Part shown: one piece after another, positions 11,468 through 23,254 of the stretch
Position numbering within the stretch: the stretch's first letter is position 1
Layout: every line of letters starts with the position of its first letter
Assembly (NCBI RefSeq): GCF_014839805.1
Contig: NC_051118.1
Coordinates: 2,418,001 to 2,482,000 of the forward strand
DNA length: 64,000 nt
Reading direction: 5' to 3'
From: Manduca sexta
Taxonomy: Eukaryota > Arthropoda > Insecta > Lepidoptera > Sphingidae
Notes under the pieces: generated by a model
What the model was told of the DNA's origin: nothing
Databases searched by the model: none
What the model saw: only the letters and a program-made list of their open reading frames with translations
Position numbers and translations under genes: made by a program

Positions 11468-11787
11468 AATATTATCAGCCCTGTATTATATACTTGCCCA
11501 CTCCTGAGCACGGGCCTCCTCTACTACTGAGAGGGATTAGGCCTTCGTCCACCACGCTGGCCTAGTGCGGATTGGTAGACTTCACACACCTTTGAAATTC
11601 CTATAGAGAACTTCTCAGATGTGCAGGTTTCCTCACGATGTTTTCCTTCACCGTTAAAGCGAACGATAAATTGACAAAGAATACACACATGATTTTTTAG
11701 AAAAGTCAGAGGTGTGTGCCCTAGGGATTTGAACATGCAAACATTCGTCTTGATAGTCCGTTCCAAACCCAACTAGGCTATCGCCGC
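11468..11787 (-). mobile_element. tRNA-derived SINE, family 2
   Basis: On the minus strand it begins AGCGGCGATAGCCTAGTTGG (A-box region), has a B-box-like GTTCAAATCCC, and ends in the CAGGGCTGATAATATT tail. It sits inside the proximal copy of the tandem duplication (11040-12420) and is missing from 14505-15475, so it inserted after that duplication. Confidence 0.8.
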
Positions 11788-12194
11788 TTATACACGTATA
11801 AGAAATCATTATACACATATAAATGAAATATAAAGCAGAAATAGGATTCATAATTAATTGATGCGTTTGCCATGTATAATATTTTATTTATTTTGCAAAA
11901 AATAACAAATAATATTTTTTTTCGTATTGATAGTTTAATATTTGTCCATTGTAGCTATGAGCTATCATTCGATGAAGCATAATTAGATCGATGAAATTAA
12001 AGCAATTATAGCATGACCAGAAAAATTAAAAACAACGCCATGTTGTATCAAAATATAGAACTAATTTCTTCTGTTGAAAACGTTAACTTTAAGACAATTA
12101 AGCAGTGGCGGCCCCAAAGCAAGTATTTTTATTTTCCTGCTTCGGCTATAAGTAAATCGGCTATTAAAATCATGGGTAAGCGGCTGCTCATCAG

Positions 12195-12404
12195 TTAATC
12201 TACGTTCAAAGAGTGTCGTTGTATTATTTTCTTGTAGAACTCTGTGGATGCTTTAGGAGTTCTAGTTCGTTCTGGAGACGTGAAGTCCACTTCGTAGAGG
12301 CCGAACCTCGAGTTGTACCCGTCCGTCCACTCGAAGTTGTCCATGAGAGTCCACGCTGTGTATCCAGCGATGTTGAGTCCGTCTTCCTTGATGCCCAGAA
12401 GGAG
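12195..12404 (-). CDS. Second copy of the GH1 terminal exon (gene A or relic gene)
   Basis: A 210-base exon on the minus strand with an acceptor (TTTCTAG) and an open frame to TAA. It encodes [40 protein letters not shown] and the end RHSLNVD. It keeps the GH1 C-terminal block (W-x-L-x-DNFEW-x-x-GY-x-x-RFG). The copy 3.06 kb upstream at 15251-15460 is nearly identical at the protein level (Ala-Thr and Thr-Ala changes). No other exons lie between the two. It could be an alternative last exon of gene A or the last remnant of a deleted paralogue. The lack of stops argues for recent origin or continued use. Confidence 0.75.
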   Translation of the reverse strand, partial: LLLGIKEDGLNIAGYTAWTLMDNFEWTDGYNSRFGLYEVDFTSPERTRTPKASTEFYKKIIQRHSLNVD

Positions 12405-13059
12405 CTAGAAAGGAGATAGACAGGTATTTAAAATCTATTTAACATGTACTAAGTACCTATACAGCGTTATTTTGACATTGTGTTAAGGTTATAGCTTAAG
12501 GTCCATTTTTCATACATTTTGTTTCATCTTTAATCTGGGTAACTAAACAAGTATTGACAAGTAAAGAATTTAAATTCACGTCTAGTTAGTGATTAGATCT
12601 CGAGGTTGAAAGAAAAACGTAAAAATAATTAATATGCATGGATATTTCGGCCTTTAAAATTTAATACGACGAAATTAATTTTTTAATAAATAAAACCATT
12701 CTCGTCTTTATCTCTACTAACATTATTTACCAAGAATCATCCATGAATTACAAAATTATAAAAAAATCCCAGTTGTATTTTTTTTAACCGACTTCAAAAA
12801 AAAAGGAGGAGGTTATCAATTCGACGTGAAAGTTTTTTTTTTTTTTTTTTGTATGTTTGTTACCTCAGAACTCGCTCATTTATGAACCGATTTGGAAAAT
12901 TCTTTTTATTCGAAAGAATTTCTCTCCAGATTGGTCCCATAAAATTTTTCAAGATCGCTTCGGTAGTTTGGTTTTAAAATTAAAAAAACTAGAACAATTA
13001 TGTCGTCCAAGAAAACGAAATCGCGAATTTAGCTTTCCTGTGACGTATTTAGTTATGTT

Positions 13060-13745
13060 TTTGCATTGAGTTTTGTTGACTGTACTTCTCACATACTTAT
13101 ACATATAGCATAATATCTTTTCCCCGTGTCAGGGGTAGGCAGAGGCGTAACATTTCATCGCGATAGTCGTACTGTGTGTGAAACATATCAGTTGTGTTTT
13201 TGGGTTGGGTTTAATTGACTCTACTTCTTACATACATACATATATGTATATAGCATCACACCTTTTCCCCTTTTTAGGGGTAGGCAGAGATGTAACACCA
13301 CAGCGTAATAGTATAGTATGATCGAAATATATCAGTTGTGTTTTTGCGTTAGGTTTGCTTAAATCTACTTCTTACATACATATATATAGCATCACACCTG
13401 TTCCCCTTTTCAGGGGTAGGCAGAGGTGTAACATTTGAGCGCGATAGTCGTACTGCGTGCGAAACACATTAGTTGTGTTTTTGTGTTGGGTTTAGTGGAC
13501 TCCACTTCTTACATACATATAGTATCACACCTTTTCCCCTTTTCAGGGGTAGGCAGAGGTGTTACACCACAGCGCGATAGTTGTACTGTGAGCCAAATAA
13601 TATCAGTTGTGTTTTTGCGTTAGGTTTGCTTGAATCTACTTCTTACATACATATATATAGCATCAGACCTTTTCCCCTTTTCAGTGGTACTCAGAGGTGT
13701 AACTCCTCAGTGCGATAGTCGTATCGTGAGCGAAACACAACTATG
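13060..13745. repeat. Tandem array, about 138-base unit, five copies
   Basis: Successive units start at about 13188, 13332, 13470 and 13604, preceded by one diverged unit. Each holds TTGTGTTTTTG, CTTCTTACATACATA, a GGGGTAGGCAGAGG block and CGATAGTCGTACTG. Units differ by a few substitutions and small indels. Confidence 0.85.
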
Positions 13746-14194
13746 CCATTGAGACGGTCTATTTTTTACTAACACAAAAAAGCAAAATATAAAAATAATT
13801 TTAACAAAAAATTAAACCGCCTTCCAAAACCACTCAAAACCAAAAAAATAATTTCACATAACAAGTATATATTGGATACCAATTTTCGAGTCGGTGCTTA
13901 ATTAAAATTGCTAGTTAAGCTAGATAAATACATTAACGAATATACGAAAACAATGTGCTGCCAGCGTATAAAGTCTACAAGTCACATCGTCACCAGAGAT
14001 GAACACACCGCCCCAGCACAGCAAATGGAAACTATTAAGGAAATATTGAAATTTGTGAGCTGTACACTAGCCAAATTTTTCCCCTGTTACATATAGCTGG
14101 TCAAATGTGGGTGTATTACAGACCCTGCCCCGAAAAAAGAGGAAAGAAAAAGATGAAACACCATACATGTGCTTGATATTACACCTTTCACTGT

Positions 14195-14438
14195 GTATGT
14201 TTGTTAGTAGTAAACGCGAACCTACTCCTTTTAATTGATTTGAAAGAAATTTAGCTCATAGATGGACCATACAACAAATATAACAACAGGTATATACTGG
14301 ATACCAATTTTGGAGTGGGTGCCTAATTAAAATTGCTAGTTAAGCTATATTTGTTGCATGGTCCATCTATGAGCTAAATTTCTTTCAAATCAATTAAAAG
14401 GAGTAGGTACGCGTTTACTACTAACAAACATACACAGT
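14195..14438. repeat. Inverted repeat, about 90-base arms
   Basis: 14195-14285 and 14347-14438 are reverse complements (for example GTTTGTTAGTAGTAAACGCG against its complement). The loop is about 60 bases and contains GGATACCAATTTTGGAGT, itself repeated at about 13874. Confidence 0.8.
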
Positions 14439-14504
14439 GAAATTATTTTTTGGTTTTGAGTGGTTTTTGAAGGCGGTAAAATTTTTTGTTAAAATAATTT
14501 TAAG

Positions 14505-15475
14505 TTTATCAATTATCGTTCGCTTTATCGGTGAACGACCGTGCCAATCCTTTTTTAGAATTGTAAAATTAGACTCAAGTTTCGGCAGATCGTTTCTTTC
14601 TCAATATTATCATGCATCGAAATATTTTGATCATCGAAAGTATTTATACAAAGTAGGATGAACTGTGTCCAGCAGTCAGATTTACCTTGGTAGTATTTAG
14701 TATAAGTTATATGTGTATTCAAATAAAACTATTTTTGCGGATTTTATTGCGGGTTTTATATTGTAATTTTCTCCTGACGTTTCGAAAGCTGTAGTCTTCG
14801 AAACATTATTAAAGATCGTGATAATATCAGTACAATAGTTTTATTTTAATGTCGTAACATAAGAAAACATTATACACATATACATGAAATATAAAGCAAA
14901 AATAGGACTCATAATTGATAATGCGTTTGCCATGTATAATATTTTATTTTGCCATGTATAATATTTATACAAAAAATAACAAATAATAATTTTTTTCGTA
15001 TTGATACTTAAATATTTGTCTATTGTAGCTACGGGCTATCATTCGATGTAACATGATTATATCGATGAAATTAAAGCAATTATAGGCATGACCAGAAAAA
15101 TTTAAAACAGCGCCATGTTGTATCAAAATATAGAACTAAATTCTTCTATTGAAAACTTTAAAACGGTAAAGCAACCATGGATTTTTATTTTCCTGTTTTG
15201 GCTATAAATAAATCGGCTATTAAACGCATGGGTAAGGGTCTGCTGATTAGTTAATCTACGTTCAAAGAGTGTCGTTGTATTATTTTCTTATAGAACTCTG
15301 CGGATGCTTTAGGAGTCCTAGTTCGTTCTGGAGACGTGAAGTCCACTTCATAGAGGCCGAACCTCGAGTTGTACCCGTCCGTCCACTCGAAGTTGTCCAT
15401 GAGGGTCCACGCTGTGTATCCAGTGATGTTGAGACCGTCTTCCTTGATGCCCAGAAGGAGCTAGAAGGAAGATAG
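14505..15475. repeat. Tandem duplication, proximal copy (3' end of gene A)
   Basis: Direct-repeat partner of 11040-12420, carrying the terminal exon joined most simply to gene A. The flanks have diverged more than the 210-base exon. Confidence 0.85.
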
Positions 15476-16038
15476 AGAGTTATTTCTAATTTATTTAACA
15501 TATCGCACGATGAAAACAAAAGTGGCATTATACGAAATTTGACAGTATTGAGTGAGAGCGACATTAATTGTCGCTGACGACACGAACTGGATTAGTGTCA
15601 GTTTATGTTTAACGAACAAACACAAAACTTAAAAGTATGAAGAGACACTTGTGACATCTAGTGATGCCCTAAGTGACCTATTAAGAAATAGATCTTTGGA
15701 TATTATGACGTAATTTTTCTGCAGATTGCAAATGTCGCTCTAACTTGTCTACTTTTGTTTTCAGCGTGCGATGTGCTACGCATCTATACTGGATCATTTT
15801 GACATTGTGTGAATAAATAAAACCATTATCGTCTACATACTACAAATATTATGCCAAAAATCATCCATGAATAACAAACATTATAAAAACCCAGTTGTAT
15901 TTATTTTTCATTTTGTTGCTGAATGCAAATATGGCGTCTGCGTGAGTGTATTTATATATAGGAATTCTCTTCTTCTAATAGTGGCATAAGCATGAAAAAT
16001 GTTAATATTATATATTCATATTACACCACCATCATCAT

Positions 16039-16303
16039 GACTGCCTCGGTAGCGTAGTTGTATTGCATGTTCGGTACAATAGCGCTCTGAGGTCCTGGGT
16101 TCGAATCCCGGGTCGGGCAAAGTGATATTTGGGTTTTTCTGCTCAGTATCAGCCCGGAGTCTGGAATTTGTGCCCGATATGGCGATAGGCTCGCCCCCTA
16201 TCACATCATGGGACGGAACATACTTGGCGAAAAGTGGGTGCCCTAGTTGCGCCTCTGCATACCCCTTCGGGGATAAAATGCGTGATGTTATGTTATGTAT
16301 GTA
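16039..16303 (+). mobile_element. tRNA-derived SINE, family 1, in intron 7 of gene A
   Basis: Full-length copy with B box GGTTCGAATCC and the same body. It lies antisense to gene A. It is followed by an ATCATCATC-linked fragment related to the CCACTGCTG repeat (about 16305-16440). Confidence 0.85.
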
Positions 16304-16769
16304 CCACCATCATCATCAGCCGCAGGATGTCCACAAGGACCTCCCGCAAAGATTTCGAAATCGACATATTAGAAGCGGCCCGCATACAGCGACCTCCTAT
16401 AAGGACTTTTATACAGCGACTTTTATAAGGTCATCATCTGTAAACTTCGTGGGTGACATTTATTTTGTCGCAACTTACATATTATAACTATGGTTCGAGT
16501 AACTAATTATTAAGTGTTATTTTCTAAGAGATAATTAAGTGGTTTCATTCAGTAACGCAATGTCAAAATTACCCTGTATATGTCATTTGATTCAATTGTT
16601 GTAGCGTAAATTGGGTTAAAAGAAAAAGGGTCAAGTGAGGTCAACGTCCAGGAGTTCTAGCACTTGGTTTTCCGTAAGACAATGGTACTGGGGAGTCCAA
16701 TCGGTCGATTAATGCTATACAAAATATGTCTATAGCGTACCATTGCTATTGCAATAGTAAAACAAACTA

Positions 16770-17070
16770 ATAGTAGGTCTCTCGTATGTGAGAGTCTGCC
16801 TGGGTAGGTACCATCGCAATGTATATTTCTGCCACCAAGCAGTAGTGTGTATTCAATGTTGTATTTCGGATTGAAGGACATTGTGACCAGTGTAACTACA
16901 TAGTGAGACTTAAAATCTCATGTCTCAGGATGGCGAGCGCAATGGAATACCAAACAATACTTTGTAATTCAGGTTGTTGGATGGTGTTTCTACTGTTTAT
17001 GGGCGGTCGTATCACTTACCATCTGGTGAACGGCAAGCTCGTCTCGTCATTCAAAGCAATAAAAAAAAAA
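16770..17070 (+). repeat. Dispersed ATGACGAGACGA repeat with poly(A), next to exon 7 of gene A
   Basis: Complete copy ending in an A-run at 17061-17070, six bases from the exon 7 boundary at 17077. On the gene A strand it starts directly after the splice donor and leaves GTATCG where genes B and C have GTGAGT. Confidence 0.75.
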
Positions 17071-17901
17071 CGATACCTGTTTCAAATATTCTTTGTAATA
17101 CTCTATTCTCTCCGTGTCTTGCAACCCGATTGAGCTGGAGTACCCGTTCTCTGTGATTATGAACTTCATATCACCATACCGTTCCCTCAGCCACAGTATT
17201 TGCTTACGGATACCTTCGGGATAAACCTGGAAATTCATTAATTTACGGCCAATTATAATAAAGAATTTCGCTTTTGGACCGACTGTCACTTACACTGATG
17301 ATTGCATTTGATTGAAATGATAGTAACATTTGTCACTGATGCTTGAATCATTCAGAAAGTTTGACATGATTACAGATAACTTATTTTTAATGGATTTTTT
17401 CGCGATAAAAAATAAGCTAATATGAAAAATAATTTTATTTCAATGTCCAAAATTTTTATTTATTTATTTTATTTTTTAAAAATACATACATTTATTAAAG
17501 AGACATCCGCGTAAACTTATGAAATCATGATTCTAGTGGTCCTTTCCGCTGAACCGAAGGTTTTTATTTAAACTTCCACGACAAAGTGATCCCGCTACTT
17601 CTAAATGGAAGTCGGGTAGGTTCCAGAATATAGATAGAGTATCGCCTGACAAGACAAACTGACAAATATCCTTCCACCAGCGAAATTAACGACTGGTATC
17701 GTTTATGAGAGTTGATACGATCTATGGAAGTTGCTCAGATAGTTTCACCAATAGGGTATATTATATTCGACTATGTTTGATTTCGTGCATTTTTTATATG
17801 TAACAGCAATTAGTACAAAAAAGAAATCCTTCTCTGAAAACAGTATTACATTTCGATAAGAAATGAGACGGTAATTCAAATTTCAAATATTGTTACGTGC
17901 A

Positions 17902-18080
17902 GGGCCCTTATTCTGTATGATAGTGTAAACGCGTAACGCGGCCGTGTCATGTTATCTTCGAGAAATGTGTGTGGAATGGTATTCTGTAAGCCAAATTTCT
18001 ATAGTCCTAAACATGATGCGTTGTGTTACGTGCTTGTTACGCACTGTTAAAATAACGAGCGGGATAGAGAATAAGGCCCC
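17902..18080. mobile_element. Small MITE, GGGCCTTATTCT inverted ends, intron 6 of gene A
   Basis: About 178 bases with inverted ends GGGCCCTTATTCTGTAT and (complement of the right end) GGGGCCTTATTCTCTAT. Interior is rich in GTAACGCG. No coding. Confidence 0.6.
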
Positions 18081-19130
18081 AGGGGGTCTAGACAAAAACC
18101 CTTTTCTGTTAGCGTTCACGCTTACGGTAAGTTCAAAATGTATGAAAATGACATATGCTGAAGAGAAGTCACGTGACTGCTGCAAAAATTGGTAGACAAA
18201 AATTTTCAATTTGGCATTCGGAAAGAAACGTTAACGTTAGTGTGACTAATAAACAGTCCATAGAGAAATGAAACATACAAATGGTAGACAAGTGTCATTT
18301 TTGACAACTGAAACTGCTATTTAGCGTCACCGATTCACGTTTTATTTATCAACAGTTGTAGACCTCACGCTACGGTATTCGTCAACTGGAAAATTAGTGA
18401 AATATACTTTTTTTACATCATTATGCATAGTTTAAAACTATTATGGGCCGCTAATAACGAAATATCATTGTCAGAGACGAACAAGAATATATCGCTGCGA
18501 AATGGAGAAAATTGTAATTTTGCAGGAATTGGAATGTAACAATCGTTTTCGATTAAGTAAAGAATGTTTTCGTCTGATTGAAGACGTCTATGTGATGATC
18601 TTCCATACATAATAATAATAAAAAGAAAGTTCTCATTTGAAAAAGTATTATAATACCTGTGCATAAATGCTTTATAAGAAAGCATTACAAAACAACAACA
18701 AAAAAATACCATTTCCACCTATAGAGTGTAACAATTTTATTATGCTTATATTTTCAATGTATTTATTATTATTTTATTATTTATATTTAGGTATACAACA
18801 ATATTCATAAAAGTACAGCTTTATACCACAAAACCACATTTTGCATAGCTTGCATATAGGTACTCGAGATTCCAAATCTGGCAATCTCGCGCCGAAAATG
18901 CAAATTACAAAGATGGACGATTGCATTTGACAATCTCTCACGCTATACCATAGACTAACTAATAGAATTCGGCGCGACTAAGCGTGTAAACGTGCGGAAT
19001 GGGCGGCTAGCGTACAATGTGTACTTTGTCTACCGATTTAGTTACGTTGACGTTTAAGCGTTAGCGTTTTACGATTAGGCATTAGCGAGTACGGTTAACG
19101 TCACGCTTGGCTTTTGTCTAGGCCCCCAGG
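18077..19130. mobile_element. About 1.05-kb DNA-transposon-like element, intron 6 of gene A
   Basis: Ends CCAGGGGGTCTAGACAAAA on the left and TTTTGTCTAGGCCCCCAGG on the right, forming terminal inverted repeats of about 20 bases. Subterminal GGTAGACAAA motifs also point inward from both sides. It adjoins the small MITE. No transposase frame, so non-autonomous. Superfamily not assigned. Confidence 0.6.
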
Positions 19131-19290
19131 TGTGGGCGTGGAGCGGGGATATCGCTCCATCTCTTTCTTTCGCAAGCATCGTTATGCCGCTGACGTCACA
19201 TGCAAATATTTCGTCCCGTTTCTGTATTTGACACTCACCCCTACTATCTAATTTCAAAGGCCTATAACTTGTAGTGATTCACCAGATATC
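19130..19290. repeat. Dispersed repeat with TCTCTTTCTTTCGCA motif
   Basis: Related sequences are in intron 7 of gene B (44360-44500), intron 7 of gene C (56875-57000) and at 58135-58235. All share a CTATCTCTTTCTT-CGCA-type block and GTGACGTCACA-like motif. Class unknown. Confidence 0.45.
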
Positions 19291-19837
19291 AATTATTTCG
19301 TCTGTTTTAGAAATGATATTATGAAAAATAACTCAAATACCCTATTGCATTAGAAAATAAGACGATCTTAAAATGGCTGAATAAATTCTATTCAAACCTG
19401 AACTCTTTTGATCTTTTGTCCAAGCATGGCAGATTCTATATGTACTCCCGTGTCTACCTTGCTTTCTGAACATTGTATATCTTTAGGTCAGAACTCACAT
19501 AAAACCACGAGGACTGTGTGGGCTTCCAATCAGGATGTATTTCGTATTCCACGTTGAGCCCCGGCGACCCGTCGTCCACCGTACGCGTCAGTTGACTCGT
19601 GTAGTGGTTCACTGCGTAGTAGTCAAATGTACCTGCAAATTGATTTTATTTATGCGAGAACAGCGAATTCCACATTGCACCTGATGGAAAACTAAAATAT
19701 TTTTAATAACATAGAGACGTTGCCCGAGCTTTATAATGGCAAGACGAAATTAAAGAAATTGCCCGACATTCATTTAGTCAAGCTCCATCCAGTGTCGCGG
19801 CTACTCGGCTTACTAACTTGTATATTTTCTAAATAAA

Positions 19838-20360
19838 ATGCCTTCCTGTGTTTTTAGACGATGTACAAATTATACTGCAACTGTGAATGGAAAAAAGTTT
19901 CATTTCATGCCTAAGTAATAAGTATACACTATTTAACTTATTTTTAAACTAATAAACCGAGTGCATTTTATTCGACTGTCATGGCGACGGCGCGGCGCGG
20001 CGGTCGACGCTCGGTCCGTGTCAATGCAAGATGCTATGGGAAGATGGGTAATTAATGTATCAGGATTAATCTTCTATTTTTGTATTATATAATAACATTG
20101 TATGTAATAAAAGAATATAATATTTAGGTAATAATGAATCGTGTATAAATAAATTTACATAGAACACTTGTAAATATTTACTATTTTATTTTTCTTTCAG
20201 TAATAGAATCCCTAAAGATGGACTGCTGGAAGAAAAATGGTTGAGTGTAATTAGGATTCAAAGGTGTGAGAACGATCGGATGCCAACAACATATTCTACG
20301 ATCTGTTCCGATCATTTCCGAGCGAGTGATATATATGTGACCATAAATGTTTTTACATAG
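19838..20360 (+). pseudogene. THAP-domain gene fragment (two exons), antisense in intron 5 of gene A
   Basis: Exon 1 (19838-19914) starts MPSCVFRRCTNYTATVNGKK and ends FHFMP with a GTAATA donor. Exon 2 (from 20201, acceptor TTTCTTTCAG) continues in phase with NNRIPKDGLLEEKWLSVIR and TTYSTICSDHFRASDIY. Together they give the THAP zinc-finger pattern: Cys-x4-Cys near the start, the Trp of the KW motif, and CSDHF supplying Cys-x2-His. The later AVPTLF block is not seen; the frame closes at 20358-20360 unless a donor at 20337 is used. THAP domains occur in P-element-type transposases and host DNA-binding proteins. A related exon 1 at 46187-46219 within an inverted-repeat element favours a transposon origin. 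Confidence 0.7.
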
Positions 20361-20994
20361 TTCACCTTATCCAACATAAATCTTTCTCTGTTCACGCAAT
20401 AAATTGTTTTCTTAATTCATTACATTATGTATACTTAAATACATGAATAAATTAATACATTTTTAAAATTATTTTATTTAATGCATGCATATTTTTATGA
20501 AAATATATTATTTTATACTATTTTACTCGATCTAAGTTCGAACTTATTGAACACGAATAAAATCAAGAGACCGACTTTTTCCCAGATTTCTCTGTTTATA
20601 CGTCACACGCGCTTTGGCCAATGAGCGTGCGGCACTCATTTTTACGTAACTATCGTTGCATATCCTTTTCTAACAAATATATGCTGAATTTGTTTATTCC
20701 TTCCTAGAGACATTTTGTAATTATATGTACAGGTCCGTAACCTTAGTAAGTAGTACGCAGTTTTCTCAGGCTGTTTTACTCAGAACAAGCATATTTTCAC
20801 GAACGATGTTGCTGGTCAATGACACGTGTATTTATAAAACGTCATTCATGGTAAATTGTTTGGCGTCCAATATCGATTGACGAGCAATGACCACCCCTGG
20901 TCGGGTGGCAATCATGCCGGCCTGTTCGAAACACGATGTAGGTTCTCGGATACACCAATAGTTTTAATAAGTTTGCTGGTAGTAGGATATATTT

Positions 20995-21190
20995 TATATT
21001 TGCTCGAATAGCATCCCCCGTGCACTAGGTGTTAAAACTCGCCATAGTGGCCCACGTGTGTCGCGTTCCGGGATCATAATTGTGTCGACTGTCGAGGGGT
21101 AATCATCTCTCGTCAGTCGACATTGTATTGGACCACACTCCACTTACCATCAGGTACAGTGCGGTCGTTTTGCCGCGCACGTTAAAAAAA
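20995..21190 (+). repeat. Dispersed CACTAGGTGTTAAAACTCGCC repeat
   Basis: Contains CGCCATAGTGGCCCACGTG and TCAGTCGACATTGTATTGG. Relatives are at 61745-61995 (+) and 62580-62815 (-). It ends in an A run, so it may be a retroposon; family name unknown. Confidence 0.55.
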
Positions 21191-21754
21191 AGAGGTAAGA
21201 CTATAAACTAATGGTTTATAGGTTAATCTTGGAACGCGTTACACTTGCTATCATTACGGCGGGTTTTAAATCAAATGTAAAACCAGCAAACGCGCCAGGA
21301 TCTCACCTCTAATGAACTCAATTTCCTCGTCAGTAAACGCTGGCAGGGTGGACTCGGAGTAACCCTTAGCTTTACTGAGTTCAGCCACAACTTGTTCCAC
21401 CGCTGGCGGCCAGCCGCCCTCTTTCGAGTACACGGCGTGGGAGTAGCGACCGACCTAGTAAATTGGGATTATTATTAACCTATTATCTTCTTGGTATAGT
21501 ATATGCTACTCGGACCAGGAGGTCCTGTGTTCAAATCTCATGTGGCGAGTTGGCGTTAGGAAGTCGACCGGTTGTACAATTAAGCCAAATCCCTTAAGGA
21601 ACTGGTTTGAAAAAGAATATCTTGTGGCTCACATTTTGGGAAATTCAAGTGAAATCTACGATTGGCCTCTATATTAACAAAAAGAAAAAAACTATTTAAC
21701 AAAATCCACTACAATCCAAAAAACAATTGAACTTGCACACACACACACACACTC

Positions 21755-21985
21755 ACGCGTTTTATCCCTGAATGAGCAGACAGAGGCGGAACTAATAGAC
21801 ACTTTCCGCTGCGTGTTTTCCGTCCCATAATGTGATAGTAGGTTTATCGCTATACCAGTTACAAAATTCCAGACTCCGGGCTGATAGTGAGTAGAACAAC
21901 CCAATATCACCGCCCGATCCGGAGATCAAACCCAAGACCTCAGCTCTGCAGTCGTACCGTAATGCAACTTCGACACCGTTATTTT
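21755..21985 (-). mobile_element. Degenerate SINE, family 1, intron 4 of gene A
   Basis: Minus-strand copy with CCAGACTCCGGGCTGATA, a B-box-like stretch and tail, next to a (CA)n run at about 21735-21752. Confidence 0.6.
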
Positions 21986-23254
21986 TAACAGTCATATAAT
22001 ATTATATGGGTTTGGCTTGTTCTAAGTATACCACTGTTATGTTACGGCTTATGTGATATTGAATTCGATTGAATTACCGACGATTGCTTTGTATGTAAAT
22101 CAATGGCGAAGGGCGAAGTTTTTTGAAAGGTAACACGACACAACTTATAGGTACTAATAAGTGCGGTAAATCGTTGCGTGCAAATCGTTCTAATGCTAGC
22201 AAAATTTTACATAAATTACGAAAGGGAAGCCGGCAGAAATCGGGTTATATGGACTCTTCGCCACTGGTAAATAAATTATTATTCTAATTTACCATGTACT
22301 GCCTCACTTTCTCCGTCGCCTCCTCATCTTCAGGGGTGAGTGGTTCGTACCATGTCAGGTGATTAGCCAGTGACAATTCACCTGGAGTACAAAATTAAGG
22401 GTTTGATTAAGCGAAACTTAAAAAAGAAAAACAGAAAAAGTTTCTTTAAAAATAAGCTTAAGAGTTGGTGTTTGGTAATCTGTTTATTTAATTTTTCAGT
22501 TATCTACTATCAGAAAACACTTTTCTTTCAACTCCAATTTTTATATTTAAAGTTTAGAAACGCTTTGTATAGATTTATTTCTTATATTACCTTTTTATTT
22601 CTATAGGGAGTAGTGTAATATTAGGTCTTGCTTGTTATTGTTCTGAGGTCATTAAATATAAAACTGGCATTTTGTCGTATTGGCCACTTTGAGCTAATAT
22701 CGCCTCTTTGGTTAAGTATTCCAAATACAACTGTACAAAAAAATAGTCTTTATATTCCTCCTAATAGCTTTATTGGTGTTTATAGGGCATGATTTTTGTA
22801 AAGGTTTTACTTTCTTTTTGCATTGCTGCCATAAACAAAGGTCTGAAGCAAAATTACTAACCTTGGTACATCGCTCTGAACTCCTTGTCATAAATCCTAT
22901 AAGCTTTCGCGTGTGCCATTAGCACATTTTATTGCACAAGTAAATGCCGACTTCAGGGTCATATATTCCTGGTGCGTTGGTGTTAGCAATATAAGCGGCG
23001 TCACAAACCACTATGGGTTCATTGATGGTGATCCAGATCTTGACCCTGTCTGCGAAATGGGAGAAGACCACGCGTGTGTAGTCTCCGAACCAGTCCACAA
23101 TGAGGGGATTAGTCCACCCGCCTGGAATTATCGTCTAACTTGTTAGGAGTTTTCTTTAAATTAATGAAGTCGTTCATAAAGTATACTCGGCTTTAAGAGT
23201 CTAAGAAAAATATGCGTTGATTATCTAGTCACATGCTAGAGGATTTATTCAAAA

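Larger units (their letters stand above)
11040..12420. repeat. Tandem duplication, distal copy (3' end of gene A)
   Basis: Direct-repeat partner of 14505-15475. Shared order: TTATCAATTATCGTTCGCTT, AAAACTGATTTGCGG-type segment, TGCGTTTGCCATGTATAATA, then the terminal exon. This copy is longer because of the SINE at 11468-11787. Part of it (to 11258) is included in the inverted-duplication arm. Confidence 0.85.
12783..14510. mobile_element. Composite fold-back element between the two terminal exons
   Basis: Begins AACCGACTTC followed by an A-run and GGAGGAGGTTATCAATTCG, a start common in lepidopteran dispersed repeats. It contains a tandem array (13060-13745) and then a fold-back. The segment 13785-13857 (CCGCCTTCCAAAACCACTC) is inverted at 14438-14505, and 14195-14285 is inverted at 14347-14438. 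The element separates the two terminal-exon copies. No coding capacity seen. Confidence 0.6.

Noticed and set aside
11468..11787. Possible short genes in the family 2 SINE
   Set aside because: The frames fall within a retroposon repeated at 51103-51436.
13060..13745. CRISPR-like array
   Set aside because: Units of about 138 bases are contiguous, with no constant repeats separated by unique spacers, and the DNA is eukaryotic.
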